Source: JBGTLA01 sp041744375
GTDB taxonomy: Bacteria; Actinomycetota; Acidimicrobiia; Spongiisociales; ZC4RG35
DNA: 22,417 bases
Direction: 5' to 3'
Assembly: GCA_041744375.1 (NCBI GenBank)
Contig: JBGTLA010000090.1
Location: forward strand, 1 to 22,417
Shown here: positions 1 through 8,090 of the stretch, piece by piece
Numbering within the stretch: the first letter of the stretch is position 1
Layout of the letters: every line of letters starts with the position of its first letter
Notes under the pieces: generated by a model
What the model saw: only the letters and a program-made list of their open reading frames with translations
Told to the model about the DNA's origin: nothing
Database searches by the model: none
Translations under genes and position numbers: made by a program

Positions 1-130
1 CCCCCCGCCCCCACGGCTACCCAACCCCACCCGGACCGACTCGGGGCCGCAATGGACCCAGCCACCACCGCGAGACTTCTCCCCGTGCCCGACCCGCCGA
101 TTCCCTCGATACCCCACGACGGAGAACCAA

Positions 131-1420
131 ATGACCGCACACAAAGAGTTGTTGGCCCGACATCGGGCGGTGTTGCCGGCGTGGATGGCGTTGTACTACG
201 AGCAGCCCATCTCGCTCGTCGATGGGAACGGGCGCCGGGTTACCGACGCCGAAGGAGTCACCTACCTCGATTTCTTCGGGGGGATCCTGACCACGATGAC
301 CGGCTACAACGTGCCCGAGATCGTCGCCGCCGTCAAGGCTCAGGCCGAGAAGATGGTTCACACCTCGACCCTGTACCTGATCGAGCCTCAGATCGAGCTC
401 GCCGAGAAGATCGCAGCCCTCTCGGGCATCCCCGACGCCAAGGTCTTCTTCACCAACTCGGGCACCGAGGCCAATGATGCCGCCCTGATGCTGGTCACTC
501 AGTTCCGCCGATCCAACCAGATCCTGGCCCTGCGCGGCAGTTATCACGGCAAATCCCACTCCACTGTCGCCATCACCGGCCAGCGTTCCTGGTCGGCGAC
601 GTCGCTGTCGCCTTTCGATGTGACCTACGTCCACTCGGGATACAAGCTCCGTTCGCCGTTTGGGCAGCTCCCCGACCCCGAGTTCACGGCCGCTTGCGTG
701 GCCGATCTCGAGAACCTGCTGGAGGTGGCCACGGCCGGTGACGTTGCCGCCATGATCGCCGAGCCGATCCAGGGAGTAGGCGGGTTCGCCACACCACCCG
801 ACGGGTTCTTGGGTGCGATGAAAGACGTGTTGGACCGAGAGCGAATCCTGTTCATCTCCGACGAGGTGCAAACCGGATGGGGACGCACCGGCGAGCACTT
901 TTGGGGGTATCAGGCCCACGGCATCACACCCGACATTCTCACCTTCGCCAAGGGGCTCGGCAACGGTTTGGCCATCGCCGGGGTGGTGGCCCGAGGAGAG
1001 ATCATGGACTGCCTGTCGGCCAACTCGATTTCCACGTTCGGCGGCAACCCGCTCTCGACGGCCGGTGCACTGGCCAACCTGGAGTATCTGATCGAGCACG
1101 ATCTCCAGGCCAACGCCTTCAAGATGGGCGGCCAGCTGCGAGAAGGGCTCGATGTCATCGCCGGCGAGACGCCGGCCGTCGTGGAAGTCCGGGGAAAGGG
1201 CCTCATGCTGGGTGTGGAGTTGGGAGACGGCACCGGCGCCCCCGACCCGGCCGTAACGGCCCGAATCATGGAAGAGGCCCGGGCGGGCAAGCTGCTCATC
1301 GGCAAAGGAGGCCTCTACGGCAACACGCTCCGCATCGCCCCGCCGCTGACCGTGACCGCCGACGAGGTGGCCGAAGGCCTCGACATCCTCACAGACGCCA
1401 TCAAGCGAGCAACCCCCTAG
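131..1420 (+). CDS. Class III PLP aminotransferase, probable beta-alanine:pyruvate (or 2-oxoglutarate) transaminase
   Basis: This is a 429-aa fold-type I, class III aminotransferase. The PLP-site landmarks are visible: NSGTEAND near residue 115, an SYHGKSHS segment near 137, DEVQTGWGRTG with D244 for the pyridine nitrogen, and FAKGLGNG with Schiff-base lysine K274. The length is normal for the family. The ATG is preceded by GGAGA at 121-125 with a 5-nt gap. Eight bases after its stop lies a dihydropyrimidinase, followed by a malonate-semialdehyde-type dehydrogenase, so the likely reaction is beta-alanine to malonate semialdehyde in the cytoplasm. The class assignment is secure. The substrate is inferred from context; alanine-glyoxylate, GABA or related omega-amino acid specificities cannot be separated by eye. 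The 130 bases before it show no gene. Confidence 0.9.
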   Translation: MTAHKELLARHRAVLPAWMALYYEQPISLVDGNGRRVTDAEGVTYLDFFGGILTTMTGYNVPEIVAAVKAQAEKMVHTSTLYLIEPQIELAEKIAALSGIPDAKVFFTNSGTEANDAALMLVTQFRRSNQILALRGSYHGKSHSTVAITGQRSWSATSLSPFDVTYVHSGYKLRSPFGQLPDPEFTAACVADLENLLEVATAGDVAAMIAEPIQGVGGFATPPDGFLGAMKDVLDRERILFISDEVQTGWGRTGEHFWGYQAHGITPDILTFAKGLGNGLAIAGVVARGEIMDCLSANSISTFGGNPLSTAGALANLEYLIEHDLQANAFKMGGQLREGLDVIAGETPAVVEVRGKGLMLGVELGDGTGAPDPAVTARIMEEARAGKLLIGKGGLYGNTLRIAPPLTVTADEVAEGLDILTDAIKRATP

Positions 1421-1428
1421 GAGAAGAC

Positions 1429-2841
1429 ATGACTCGCACGATCATCGCCAACGGAACCGTGGTCACGGCCATCGATCAAGTAGCCGCCGACGTCCTGATC
1501 GTAGACGAGCAAGTTGCGGCCCTCGCCGCCCCCGGCAGCCACGATTGGGCGGCTCACCACACGATCGACGCCGCCGGCAAGTACGTCATACCGGGCGGCA
1601 TCGATGTCCACACCCACATGGAGTTGCCCTTCGGAGGCACCCATGCCTCCGACACCTTCGAGACCGGTTCGAGGGCGGCGGCGTGGGGAGGAACCACCAC
1701 CATCGTCGACTTCGCCGTCCAGGCCAAGGGCCAGGGCTTGATGGAAGGATTCGAGACCTGGATGGGCAAAGCCGCCGGCAACTGTTCCATCGACTACGGC
1801 TTCCACCTCATTGTCGGAGACGTCACCGACCAGACACTCAAAGAGATGGACATGGCCTTTGAGGAGGGAGTTACCAGCTTCAAGATGTTCATGGCCTACC
1901 CGGGTGTGTTCTACTCCGACGACGGGGAGATATTCCGGGCCATGCAGCGGGCAGCGGAGAACGGGTCGACGATCATGATGCATGCCGAGAACGGCATCGC
2001 CATCGACGTCCTCGTGGAACAGGCGTTGGCTCGGGGCGAGACAGACCCCATCCATCATGGCCGAGTTCGCAAGTCGATCCTCGAAGGAGAAGCGACCCAC
2101 CGGGCCATCAAGCTGGCCGAACTGGCGGGTGCTCCCCTCTACATCGTTCATCTCTCTGCCCTGGAGGCTCTTGAGGAGGTGACCATCGCCCGTGATCAGG
2201 GCCTCGATGTCTTCGCCGAGACCTGCCCTCAGTATCTGTTGTTGAGCCTCGACGACCTCGGCAACGGCTTCGAAGGAGCCAAGTACGTGTGCTCGCCCCC
2301 ACTGCGCGACCGGGATGCCGGGCACCAAGAAGAGCTGTGGCGTGGCCTGCGCTCCAACGACCTCCAGGTCGTTTCGACCGACCACTGCCCGTTCTGCATG
2401 GACCCCTTCGATGGTCTGTTCGCCCAGAAGCGACTGGGCGAGGACGACTTCTCCAAGATTCCCAACGGGATGCCCGGTGTCGAGCCACGCATGGAGCTGA
2501 TGTATGAGGGAGGCGTGGCCGAGGGAAGAATCGGGCTCAATCGGTGGGTGGAGCTCTGCTCGACCGCCCCCGCCAAGATGTTCGGCCTCTACCCGCAGAA
2601 AGGTGCGGTGGCCGTAGGGTCAGACGCCGACATCGTCATCTTCGATCCCGACGCCTCCAAGACCATCACGGTCGAGAACCAGCACATGCGAGTCGACTAC
2701 TCCGCCTACGAGGGGTGGGAGGTGTCAGGTTCGGTCGACACCGTCATCAGTCGGGGCCGGGTCATCGTCGCCGACGGCGCCTACCACGGCGAATCGGGCC
2801 ACGGTCGCTATCTTCGACGGGGCACCAACCAGTACGTATGA
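1429..2841 (+). CDS. Dihydropyrimidinase (D-hydantoinase family)
   Basis: A 470-aa cyclic amidohydrolase that opens 5,6-dihydrouracil or dihydrothymine (and hydantoins) to N-carbamoyl-beta-amino acids. The binuclear metal site is complete: H61 and H63 in DVHTHME, carboxylated lysine K152 in SFKMFMAY, H185 in MMHAENG, H241 in IVHLSA and D318 in STDHCPF. The N-terminal and C-terminal strands that form the small beta-sandwich (IIANGTVVTA, GSDADIVIFDP) are present. I chose the ATG at 1429 because AGGAGA lies at 1419-1424 and because the open frame upstream of it only overlaps the aminotransferase. It is the central gene of a pyrimidine or hydantoin catabolic operon. Allantoinase or dihydroorotase function is less likely given the SFKMFMAY and STDHCPF signatures. 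Confidence 0.93.
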   Translation: MTRTIIANGTVVTAIDQVAADVLIVDEQVAALAAPGSHDWAAHHTIDAAGKYVIPGGIDVHTHMELPFGGTHASDTFETGSRAAAWGGTTTIVDFAVQAKGQGLMEGFETWMGKAAGNCSIDYGFHLIVGDVTDQTLKEMDMAFEEGVTSFKMFMAYPGVFYSDDGEIFRAMQRAAENGSTIMMHAENGIAIDVLVEQALARGETDPIHHGRVRKSILEGEATHRAIKLAELAGAPLYIVHLSALEALEEVTIARDQGLDVFAETCPQYLLLSLDDLGNGFEGAKYVCSPPLRDRDAGHQEELWRGLRSNDLQVVSTDHCPFCMDPFDGLFAQKRLGEDDFSKIPNGMPGVEPRMELMYEGGVAEGRIGLNRWVELCSTAPAKMFGLYPQKGAVAVGSDADIVIFDPDASKTITVENQHMRVDYSAYEGWEVSGSVDTVISRGRVIVADGAYHGESGHGRYLRRGTNQYV

Positions 2842-2879
2842 CCACCAGTCACCCGAACGTCGTTCGAGGGCTGTGGTGA
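2838..2879 (+). CDS. Possible 13-codon coupling ORF between dihydropyrimidinase and dehydrogenase genes
   Basis: An ATG at 2838 overlaps the dihydropyrimidinase stop codon as ATGA and opens a 13-codon frame (MTTSHPNVVRGLW) that stops at 2877-2879. Its stop touches the AGGAG Shine-Dalgarno (2879-2883) of the next gene. A small inverted repeat, CGAAC-GTC-GTTCG (2854-2866), lies inside it. This arrangement would let ribosomes reinitiate and carry coupling across an otherwise untranslated 51-bp gap. It may equally be chance; nothing in the peptide is recognisable. Confidence 0.22.
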   Translation: MTTSHPNVVRGLW

Positions 2880-2892
2880 GGAGTTGACAACG

Positions 2893-4392
2893 ATGAGAAC
2901 GATCAAGCATTGGATCGATGGGCGGTCGTGGGACGGTGAGCCGGATCGAGTCGGAGACGTGTTCGATCCCGCCGTGGGTGAGAAAACGGGCGAGGTCGCC
3001 CTGGCCACGGCGAAGGAGGTCGACGCGGCGGTGGTCGCCGCGCAAACGGCCTTCGCCGAGTGGCGTCACACCCCGGTGACGCGCCGCCAGAATGTCATGT
3101 TCGACTACCGCCGTATCGTGGCGGATCGGGTCCGGGAGATGGCCGAGACGTTGACGTCTGAGCACGGCAAGACCATCCCCGATGCCATGGGGGAGGTGCA
3201 GCGGGGCCTGGAGGTGATCGAGTTCGCCTGCAACATCGCCCATCTCACCAAGGGGGAGTACTCCGAGCAGGTGTCGACTGGAGTCGACACCTACACGCTG
3301 CGCCAGCCGCTGGGAGTGGTGGCGGGGATCACGCCCTTCAACTTCCCGGCCATGGTCCCCATGTGGATGTACCCCCTGGCCATCGCCTGTGGGAACACGT
3401 TCGTGCTCAAGCCCTCCGAGAAGGACCCCTCCACCTCGCAGCTGGCGGCCGAGTGGCTGGCCGAGGCAGGGCTGCCCCCCGGAGTGTTCAACATCGTCCA
3501 CGGCGACAAGGTGGCAGTCGACCGCATCCTCGAACATCCCGACATCGCCGCGGTGTCCTTCGTGGGCTCCACCCCCATCGCCCGCCACATCTATGAGACG
3601 GGCACCCGTCACGGCAAACGGGTCCAGGCCCTCGGTGGCGCCAAGAACCACATGGTCGTCTTGCCCGACGCCGACATGGAGCTGGCCGCCGACGCCGCCG
3701 TGTCGGCCGGATATGGGTCGGCGGGGGAGCGGTGCATGGCCATCTCTGTGATCGTCACCGTCGGTGACGCCGCCGACCGCCTCCTGCCCAAAATCCAAGA
3801 ACGGATCGCCAAGCTGCGCACGGGCCCGGGCACCGACCCCGACTCCGACATGGGCCCCCTCGTCACCGCCGAACATCGCGACCGGGTGGTGGGGTTCATC
3901 GAAGCGGGCGTCCACGAAGGAGCCGAATTGATGAGCGACGGTCGCGGCTTCGCTCCCGACGGCTACGACCACGGCTTCTTCGTAGCCCCCACCCTGTTCG
4001 ACAAGGTGACACCCGACATGGAGATCTACCGTCACGAGATCTTCGGTCCGGTGCTTTCCACGGTGAGAACTGAGACATTCCATGACGCCATCGCCCTCAT
4101 CAACGACTCCCCGTATGGGAACGGCACGGCCGTGTTCACCAACGATGGCGGCGCCGCCCGCATGTTCCAACACGAGATCGAAGTGGGCATGGTGGGCATC
4201 AACGTGCCCATCCCCGTGCCGCTCGCCTTCTTCAGCTTCGGAGGCTGGAAAGACTCCCTGTTCGGAACCCACCCCATTTACGGACCGAGCGGAGTCGACT
4301 TCTACACCCGCCCCAAAGTGGTCATCAGCCGTTGGCCCGACCCCGCCAACCGCCGGGGCGTCGACCTCGGGTTCCCCCAACATGGCGAATAG
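2893..4392 (+). CDS. CoA-acylating (methyl)malonate-semialdehyde dehydrogenase
   Basis: A 499-aa aldehyde dehydrogenase of the MMSDH (IolA/MmsA) branch. It oxidises malonate or methylmalonate semialdehyde with NAD and CoA to acetyl-CoA or propionyl-CoA, releasing carbon dioxide. Seen in the sequence: GITPFNFPAMVPMWM, FVGSTPIA of the NAD site, LGGAKNHMVVLPDAD typical of the MMSDH branch in place of the usual ELGGK-glutamate motif, and the catalytic cysteine C281 in GERCMA. The ATG at 2893 is preferred over an in-frame TTG at 2884, because AGGAG at 2879-2883 sits 9 nt before the ATG but directly abuts the TTG. As the third enzyme of the operon it would finish beta-alanine breakdown; valine or inositol catabolism is the alternative role. 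Confidence 0.92.
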   Translation: MRTIKHWIDGRSWDGEPDRVGDVFDPAVGEKTGEVALATAKEVDAAVVAAQTAFAEWRHTPVTRRQNVMFDYRRIVADRVREMAETLTSEHGKTIPDAMGEVQRGLEVIEFACNIAHLTKGEYSEQVSTGVDTYTLRQPLGVVAGITPFNFPAMVPMWMYPLAIACGNTFVLKPSEKDPSTSQLAAEWLAEAGLPPGVFNIVHGDKVAVDRILEHPDIAAVSFVGSTPIARHIYETGTRHGKRVQALGGAKNHMVVLPDADMELAADAAVSAGYGSAGERCMAISVIVTVGDAADRLLPKIQERIAKLRTGPGTDPDSDMGPLVTAEHRDRVVGFIEAGVHEGAELMSDGRGFAPDGYDHGFFVAPTLFDKVTPDMEIYRHEIFGPVLSTVRTETFHDAIALINDSPYGNGTAVFTNDGGAARMFQHEIEVGMVGINVPIPVPLAFFSFGGWKDSLFGTHPIYGPSGVDFYTRPKVVISRWPDPANRRGVDLGFPQHGE

Positions 4393-4518
4393 CCCTCGCT
4401 GCACTCGGTCTTCTCGCCCTTTGCCGTCCGCAGTTCACCGTTCCCCGTCTCGTGTTGGCGAACGGCCAACGGCCTACGGCCTACGGCCTACGGCCAAACA
4501 ACCACCCGGAGGAATCTG
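4393..4518 (+). repeat. Intergenic segment with ACGGCCT heptamer tandem array and inverted repeat
   Basis: Five adjacent heptamers, ACGGCCA-ACGGCCT-ACGGCCT-ACGGCCT-ACGGCCA, fill 4462-4496. Just before and partly overlapping them is an inverted repeat, GTTGGC-GAACG-GCCAAC, at 4454-4470. Further upstream, GTTCACC-GTTCCCC-GTCTCGT (4433-4453) also runs in steps of seven. The array ends 11 bases before the Shine-Dalgarno (GGAGGA, 4508-4513) of the LLM gene. It is either a local slippage array or a copy of a dispersed repeat; only a whole-genome comparison could tell. The three-reading translations of such arrays (PTAYGLRP-like) should not be taken as protein. Confidence 0.75.
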
Positions 4519-5526
4519 ATGCAGTTTGGGGTTGTTTTGCAGACGAACCCTCCTGCCTCCCGGGTGGTGGACATGGCCCGGGCGGCCGAAGAGAACGGGT
4601 TCACCTACGGCTGGACCTTCGACTCCCACGTGCTGTGGCAGGAGCCTTTCGTCATCTACTCACAGATGCTGGCGGCCACCGAACGGATGATCGTGGGCCC
4701 AATGGTCACCAACCCCGGCACCCGGGATTGGACCGTCATCGCCTCCCTCTTCGCCACCCTCAACGACATGTTCGACGGGCGCACGATATGCGGGATGGGG
4801 CGGGGAGACTCCGCCCTGCGCTACATCAACCGGACTCCCACCACGCTGGCGACGATGGTCGAGGCGATGGAGGTCATCAAGGATCTCGTTGCGGGCCGTT
4901 CTGCCACCGTCCACGGCAAGAGCATCCGCATCCCCTGGATTCCCGAAGCTGGTGGGTGGGAGCTTCCGATGTGGGGGGCGGGGTACGGGCCCAAGGCCCT
5001 CGCCACCGTGGGCAGGCACTGCGACGGGTTCATCCTGCAGCTGGCCGACCCCGCCATTCTGGAATGGATGTGCAACGAAGTGCGGGCGGCCGCAACCGAA
5101 GCCGGGCGTGATCCAGAGGAGATCACCATCTGTGTGGCGGCACCCGCCTACGTCGGCGACGACATCGCCCACCAGCGCGACAAGGTGCGCTGGTTCGGCG
5201 GGATGGTGGGCAACCACGTGGCCGACCTGGTCGAGCGCTACGGAGGGGACGGGACGGCCGTCCCCGAGGCCCTGACCGACTACATCGAGGCGCGCAAGGG
5301 CTACGACTACGACCATCACGGCCAGGCCGGCAACCCGTCCACCGAGTTCGTCTCCGACGACATCGTCGACCGCTTTTGCGTGCTGGGGACCGTGGACGAA
5401 CACCTGGCCAAGCTGTCCGAGCTGCGCGAGCTCGGCGTCGGCCAGTTCGCCCTCTATCTCATGCACGACGACCGCCCGGGCACCCTGGCGGCCTACGGCA
5501 ACGAGATCATCCCCGCTTTGGGCTGA
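4519..5526 (+). CDS. LLM-class (luciferase-like) flavin/F420-dependent oxidoreductase
   Basis: A 335-aa TIM-barrel oxidoreductase of the bacterial luciferase-like superfamily. The N-terminal pattern (MQFGVVLQTN, ARAAEENGFTYGWTFDSH), the NPGTRDW segment and GMGRGDSA at residues 92-99 are those of the F420-type branch related to methylene-tetrahydromethanopterin reductase. I believe it matches the TIGR03842 (CPS_4043) subfamily, from memory. A Shine-Dalgarno GGAGGA (4508-4513) lies 5 nt before the ATG. It is co-directional with the dihydropyrimidinase operon and 126 bp behind it, so it may supply a redox step on pyrimidine-derived compounds. It lacks enough resemblance for me to call it RutA, the uracil-cleaving LLM enzyme. 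The cofactor (F420 or FMN) is inferred from the subfamily, not demonstrated. Confidence 0.85.
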   Translation: MQFGVVLQTNPPASRVVDMARAAEENGFTYGWTFDSHVLWQEPFVIYSQMLAATERMIVGPMVTNPGTRDWTVIASLFATLNDMFDGRTICGMGRGDSALRYINRTPTTLATMVEAMEVIKDLVAGRSATVHGKSIRIPWIPEAGGWELPMWGAGYGPKALATVGRHCDGFILQLADPAILEWMCNEVRAAATEAGRDPEEITICVAAPAYVGDDIAHQRDKVRWFGGMVGNHVADLVERYGGDGTAVPEALTDYIEARKGYDYDHHGQAGNPSTEFVSDDIVDRFCVLGTVDEHLAKLSELRELGVGQFALYLMHDDRPGTLAAYGNEIIPALG

Positions 5527-5535
5527 AGCCTCACG

Positions 5536-5567
5536 CGAGAGGCGGCCCCCGGAAGGGCCGCCTCTCG
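5536..5567. terminator. Bidirectional hairpin terminator between converging genes
   Basis: A perfect 13-bp stem (CGAGAGGCGGCCC at 5536-5548 with its complement at 5555-5567) closes a CCGGAA loop. It lies 9 bases after the LLM stop and 20 bases beyond the stop of the minus-strand nucleotidase gene. There is no clear T-run on either side, as is usual for GC-rich actinobacterial terminators. Confidence 0.8.
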
Positions 5568-5587
5568 TCTGTGCCTGCGAGCCGGTT

Positions 5588-7933
5588 CTAGCCGGGGTAC
5601 ATCCCGACCACAAGGTGTGTCGAGTACTGGGTCGGTGGGTCGAGCACACCGGCCTTGTCGATCTCGATGTAGTCGATCAACCCCTGGGCATAGTTGATGA
5701 AGGTGTCCACGAAACGCCCCTCGTCGTAAGCGATACCAAAGGCGGCGTAGCCGTCCTGGCCGCGGGCGATGAAGTCGTTGGTGGCCACGATGTAGGTGGC
5801 CGTCGGGTCGATCGGCTCCCACGTCCCTTCATTGCGCGGGTTCACCTCGATGTCGGTGATTTCGAGCTCATCCCAGTCGAGGGTCCAGCGGATTCCGGTG
5901 CCGTAGGGGTACGCCCCAGTCGACGTGGTCCGCGCGAACGTGAACGCCTGGTTGAGGACGTCGATTATCTCCTGGCCCGTCAACTCCATGTTGACGAGCG
6001 TGTTGGAGAAGGGGAGCACCGTGTAGGCGTCGGCGATGGTGAAGTCGCCCTCTTCGATCTCGACACGGACTCCGCCACCGTTCTGGATCGAGAGGTCGGC
6101 CTCAAACGCCCGGGCCAAGAACGCCTCGGCCACGATCTGCTGGGCGTCGCCGCCGTTGTCCGCCCCATACCCGGCCGGGCAGTTGGGTGTCACGTTGTAG
6201 TCCTGGCCGGGGATACGCTCCAAGCAGAGATGCTCGGTGACCTGGGCGATGACCTGGGCGGCCAACTCGTCGACCTCTTCGGCGAAGCCCTCGATGATGG
6301 CAGCGGTGGCCGCGTCGGGCTCCACCACTTCGAGGACCGGAGAGGCCTCGATCTCGGCCAACACGTTGGCCAAAGCCTCGCCATCGAGTTCGACATCGTC
6401 CTCGCCGACCTCGCGCGTGAATGTGTCGCCCAAGAGGAGGGTCGGGTGGCCTCCACAGCTGGTGACGACGCCGTCGCCGTCCCAGCTGACGTCGAGCTGG
6501 CCGACGACCTCCGAGTATTGCCACGCCTGGACTACGCACACGGGCTCACCGTCGGCGTTCTCGACCACGGTCGGATACGGGCCCTCGGGCCCGAGACCGT
6601 ACTGGGTGAACTCGTCACCCAGCAACGAGTGGGAGTCGCCGCCGACGATCACGTCCAGGCCGGTCACCGCCGCCGCCAGGGCGAGGTCGTTGTTGTACTG
6701 GTAGTGAGTGACGGCAATGATGCGCTCGATGCCCTGGCTCCGTAGCTCGTCGACGTACTGCTGGGTCGTCTCCACCTCGTCGAGGAACTCAGTAGTCGGC
6801 AACGGAGAGGACGAGTTCTTGGTCTTGTCGGCGATATCGATGCCGATGATCCCGACCCGCTTGCCGAGATAATTCACGACCGTGTAGGGCTCCAGATATC
6901 CATCGGCCAGGGGGGTTCCGGCGGCGGGGACCACGTTGGCGGCCAACGTGACCGTGCCGCAGTCACCCTCGTTGAGCCAGTCGAGGAACTGGGCCAGCGA
7001 CTCGTCGCCGTCGTCGAACTCGTGATTGCCGAGCGCGAAGACGTCGAAGCACACCTCGTTCATGACCGCGGCGTCGGCTTCACCCTTGAACAGGGTGTAG
7101 AAGAGCGTGCCGGTGATGGCATCGCCGGCGTGCACCTTCAGCACGTGCTCCGAGGAGGCCGCGATGTCATTGATCTTGGTCGTGACCCGGGCGAAGCCAC
7201 CGGTCTCCACGTCGGTCTCGTCGCCATCGAGGATGAGCGTCTGGGACCGGGCTTGCAGGTTGGAGTGGTGGTCGTTGATGTGGGCGATGGTCAGCTCCAG
7301 CGGGCCGCCCAGGGCGCGGTGGAAGAACGCCGCCATCTGCTCACGGGTGATGAAGTCATCGGGGCAGAACCGGTCGTTGTCGGGCGGGTTGCAGCCCCGG
7401 GTGATGTCCGACGCCGAGAGACGCAGGATGTCGTTCACGAAGATGCTGTCCTGGGTGTCGACGAAGTCCGTGCCACCTTCGGTGGACGTGAGTCCCAGCG
7501 CCCGCACGAAGAAGGCCGCCATCTGCCCGCGGGTCACGAAGTCGTCGGGGCAGAACTGGTCGTTGTCGGGCGGGTTGCAGCCCCGGGTGATGTCCGCCGC
7601 GGACAAGCGCAGGATGTCGTTCACGAAGACGCTGTCGCCGGTGTCGGTGAACTCGGTTCCTCCCTCGGTAGAGGTCAAACCCAAGCCACGTACGAAGAAC
7701 GCCGCCATCTGTCCGCGGGTCACGTTGTCGCCTGGGCAGAACCGGTCGTTGTCGGGCGGGTTACATCCGCGCGTGATTCCTTCCCGAGCCAACCAGCTGA
7801 TGTCGCTGTGGAAGATGTTCGTGTCGGGTACGTCCGTGAAGTCGTGCGATGCTGCCACCGGGAGTGCCGATGCGAGCCCCAGGCTCGCCACGGCCACCAC
7901 GGTGGCGAGCAACGAAATCAGTCGTCGTCTCAC
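5588..7933 (-). CDS. Secreted 5'-nucleotidase (UshA/CD73-type) with three N-terminal S-layer-homology repeats
   Basis: A 781-aa exported metallophosphoesterase. Residues 1-29 form a Sec signal peptide (MRRR, hydrophobic core, VAAS). Residues 32-209 are three SLH-type repeats of 62 aa, each with ITRGCNPPDNDxFCP and MAAFF. The calcineurin-like domain begins at about 212, with metal ligands D221 and H223 (HINDHHSN), D271 (HAGD), N303 and H304 (GNHEFD) and a VGGDSHS motif. The 5'-nucleotidase C-terminal domain carries NGGGVR (618-623) and NDFIARGQDGY (719-729). It would hydrolyse nucleotides outside the cell while attached to the wall through SLH repeats; no sortase motif or C-terminal membrane anchor is seen. 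The start is GTG with AGAGGAGG (complement of 7940-7947) 6 nt upstream. It is the only minus-strand gene in the window. Confidence 0.92.
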   Translation of the reverse strand: MRRRLISLLATVVAVASLGLASALPVAASHDFTDVPDTNIFHSDISWLAREGITRGCNPPDNDRFCPGDNVTRGQMAAFFVRGLGLTSTEGGTEFTDTGDSVFVNDILRLSAADITRGCNPPDNDQFCPDDFVTRGQMAAFFVRALGLTSTEGGTDFVDTQDSIFVNDILRLSASDITRGCNPPDNDRFCPDDFITREQMAAFFHRALGGPLELTIAHINDHHSNLQARSQTLILDGDETDVETGGFARVTTKINDIAASSEHVLKVHAGDAITGTLFYTLFKGEADAAVMNEVCFDVFALGNHEFDDGDESLAQFLDWLNEGDCGTVTLAANVVPAAGTPLADGYLEPYTVVNYLGKRVGIIGIDIADKTKNSSSPLPTTEFLDEVETTQQYVDELRSQGIERIIAVTHYQYNNDLALAAAVTGLDVIVGGDSHSLLGDEFTQYGLGPEGPYPTVVENADGEPVCVVQAWQYSEVVGQLDVSWDGDGVVTSCGGHPTLLLGDTFTREVGEDDVELDGEALANVLAEIEASPVLEVVEPDAATAAIIEGFAEEVDELAAQVIAQVTEHLCLERIPGQDYNVTPNCPAGYGADNGGDAQQIVAEAFLARAFEADLSIQNGGGVRVEIEEGDFTIADAYTVLPFSNTLVNMELTGQEIIDVLNQAFTFARTTSTGAYPYGTGIRWTLDWDELEITDIEVNPRNEGTWEPIDPTATYIVATNDFIARGQDGYAAFGIAYDEGRFVDTFINYAQGLIDYIEIDKAGVLDPPTQYSTHLVVGMYPG
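7307..7837 (-). repeat. 186-bp tandem coding repeats (SLH units) in the nucleotidase gene
   Basis: Three coding units with a period of 186 bp (62 codons) cover residues about 33-209. The same segment CGGGCGGGTT recurs at 7381 and 7567 and nearly again at 7753. Units two and three are close to identical over long stretches, while unit one has drifted (ISWLAREGITRGC in place of ILRLSAxDITRGC). This suggests recent duplication or gene conversion of the inner units. Confidence 0.85.
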
Positions 7934-8090
7934 CTGATGCCTCCTCTATAGGTCCCGGACCGCTTGTCGATCCGCCCGGTCAACTTCCCCCGGCAAGACC
8001 GCCAACTCGGCGAGCCTCCAGGTGACCGTCCCCCAAACCTACCCGACACTTCGGACTTATGTCGTCTCCAGTGGGTATGACGTGAGGGAC

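Noticed and set aside
1..130. A gene end or regulatory site before the aminotransferase
   Set aside because: C-rich sequence with only a Shine-Dalgarno recognisable; too short to judge a promoter or the tail of an upstream gene.
17..1099. A 360-codon minus-strand frame opposite the aminotransferase
   Set aside because: Same GC-frame shadow effect; no domain recognisable, while the opposite strand encodes a complete aminotransferase.
2725..4404. A 559-codon open frame on the minus strand opposite the semialdehyde dehydrogenase
   Set aside because: It is a mirror of a well-supported + strand gene in GC-rich DNA, low in recognisable motifs and rich in G, D, H and R; the + strand frame has intact catalytic motifs.
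4462..4496. Heptamer array as a CRISPR array or coding repeat
   Set aside because: Units are 7 bp with no spacers, and a 7-bp period does not preserve frame.
5615..6745. A 376-codon + strand frame opposite the nucleotidase
   Set aside because: The minus strand has a signal peptide, metal-binding motifs and a Shine-Dalgarno; the + frame is a shadow.
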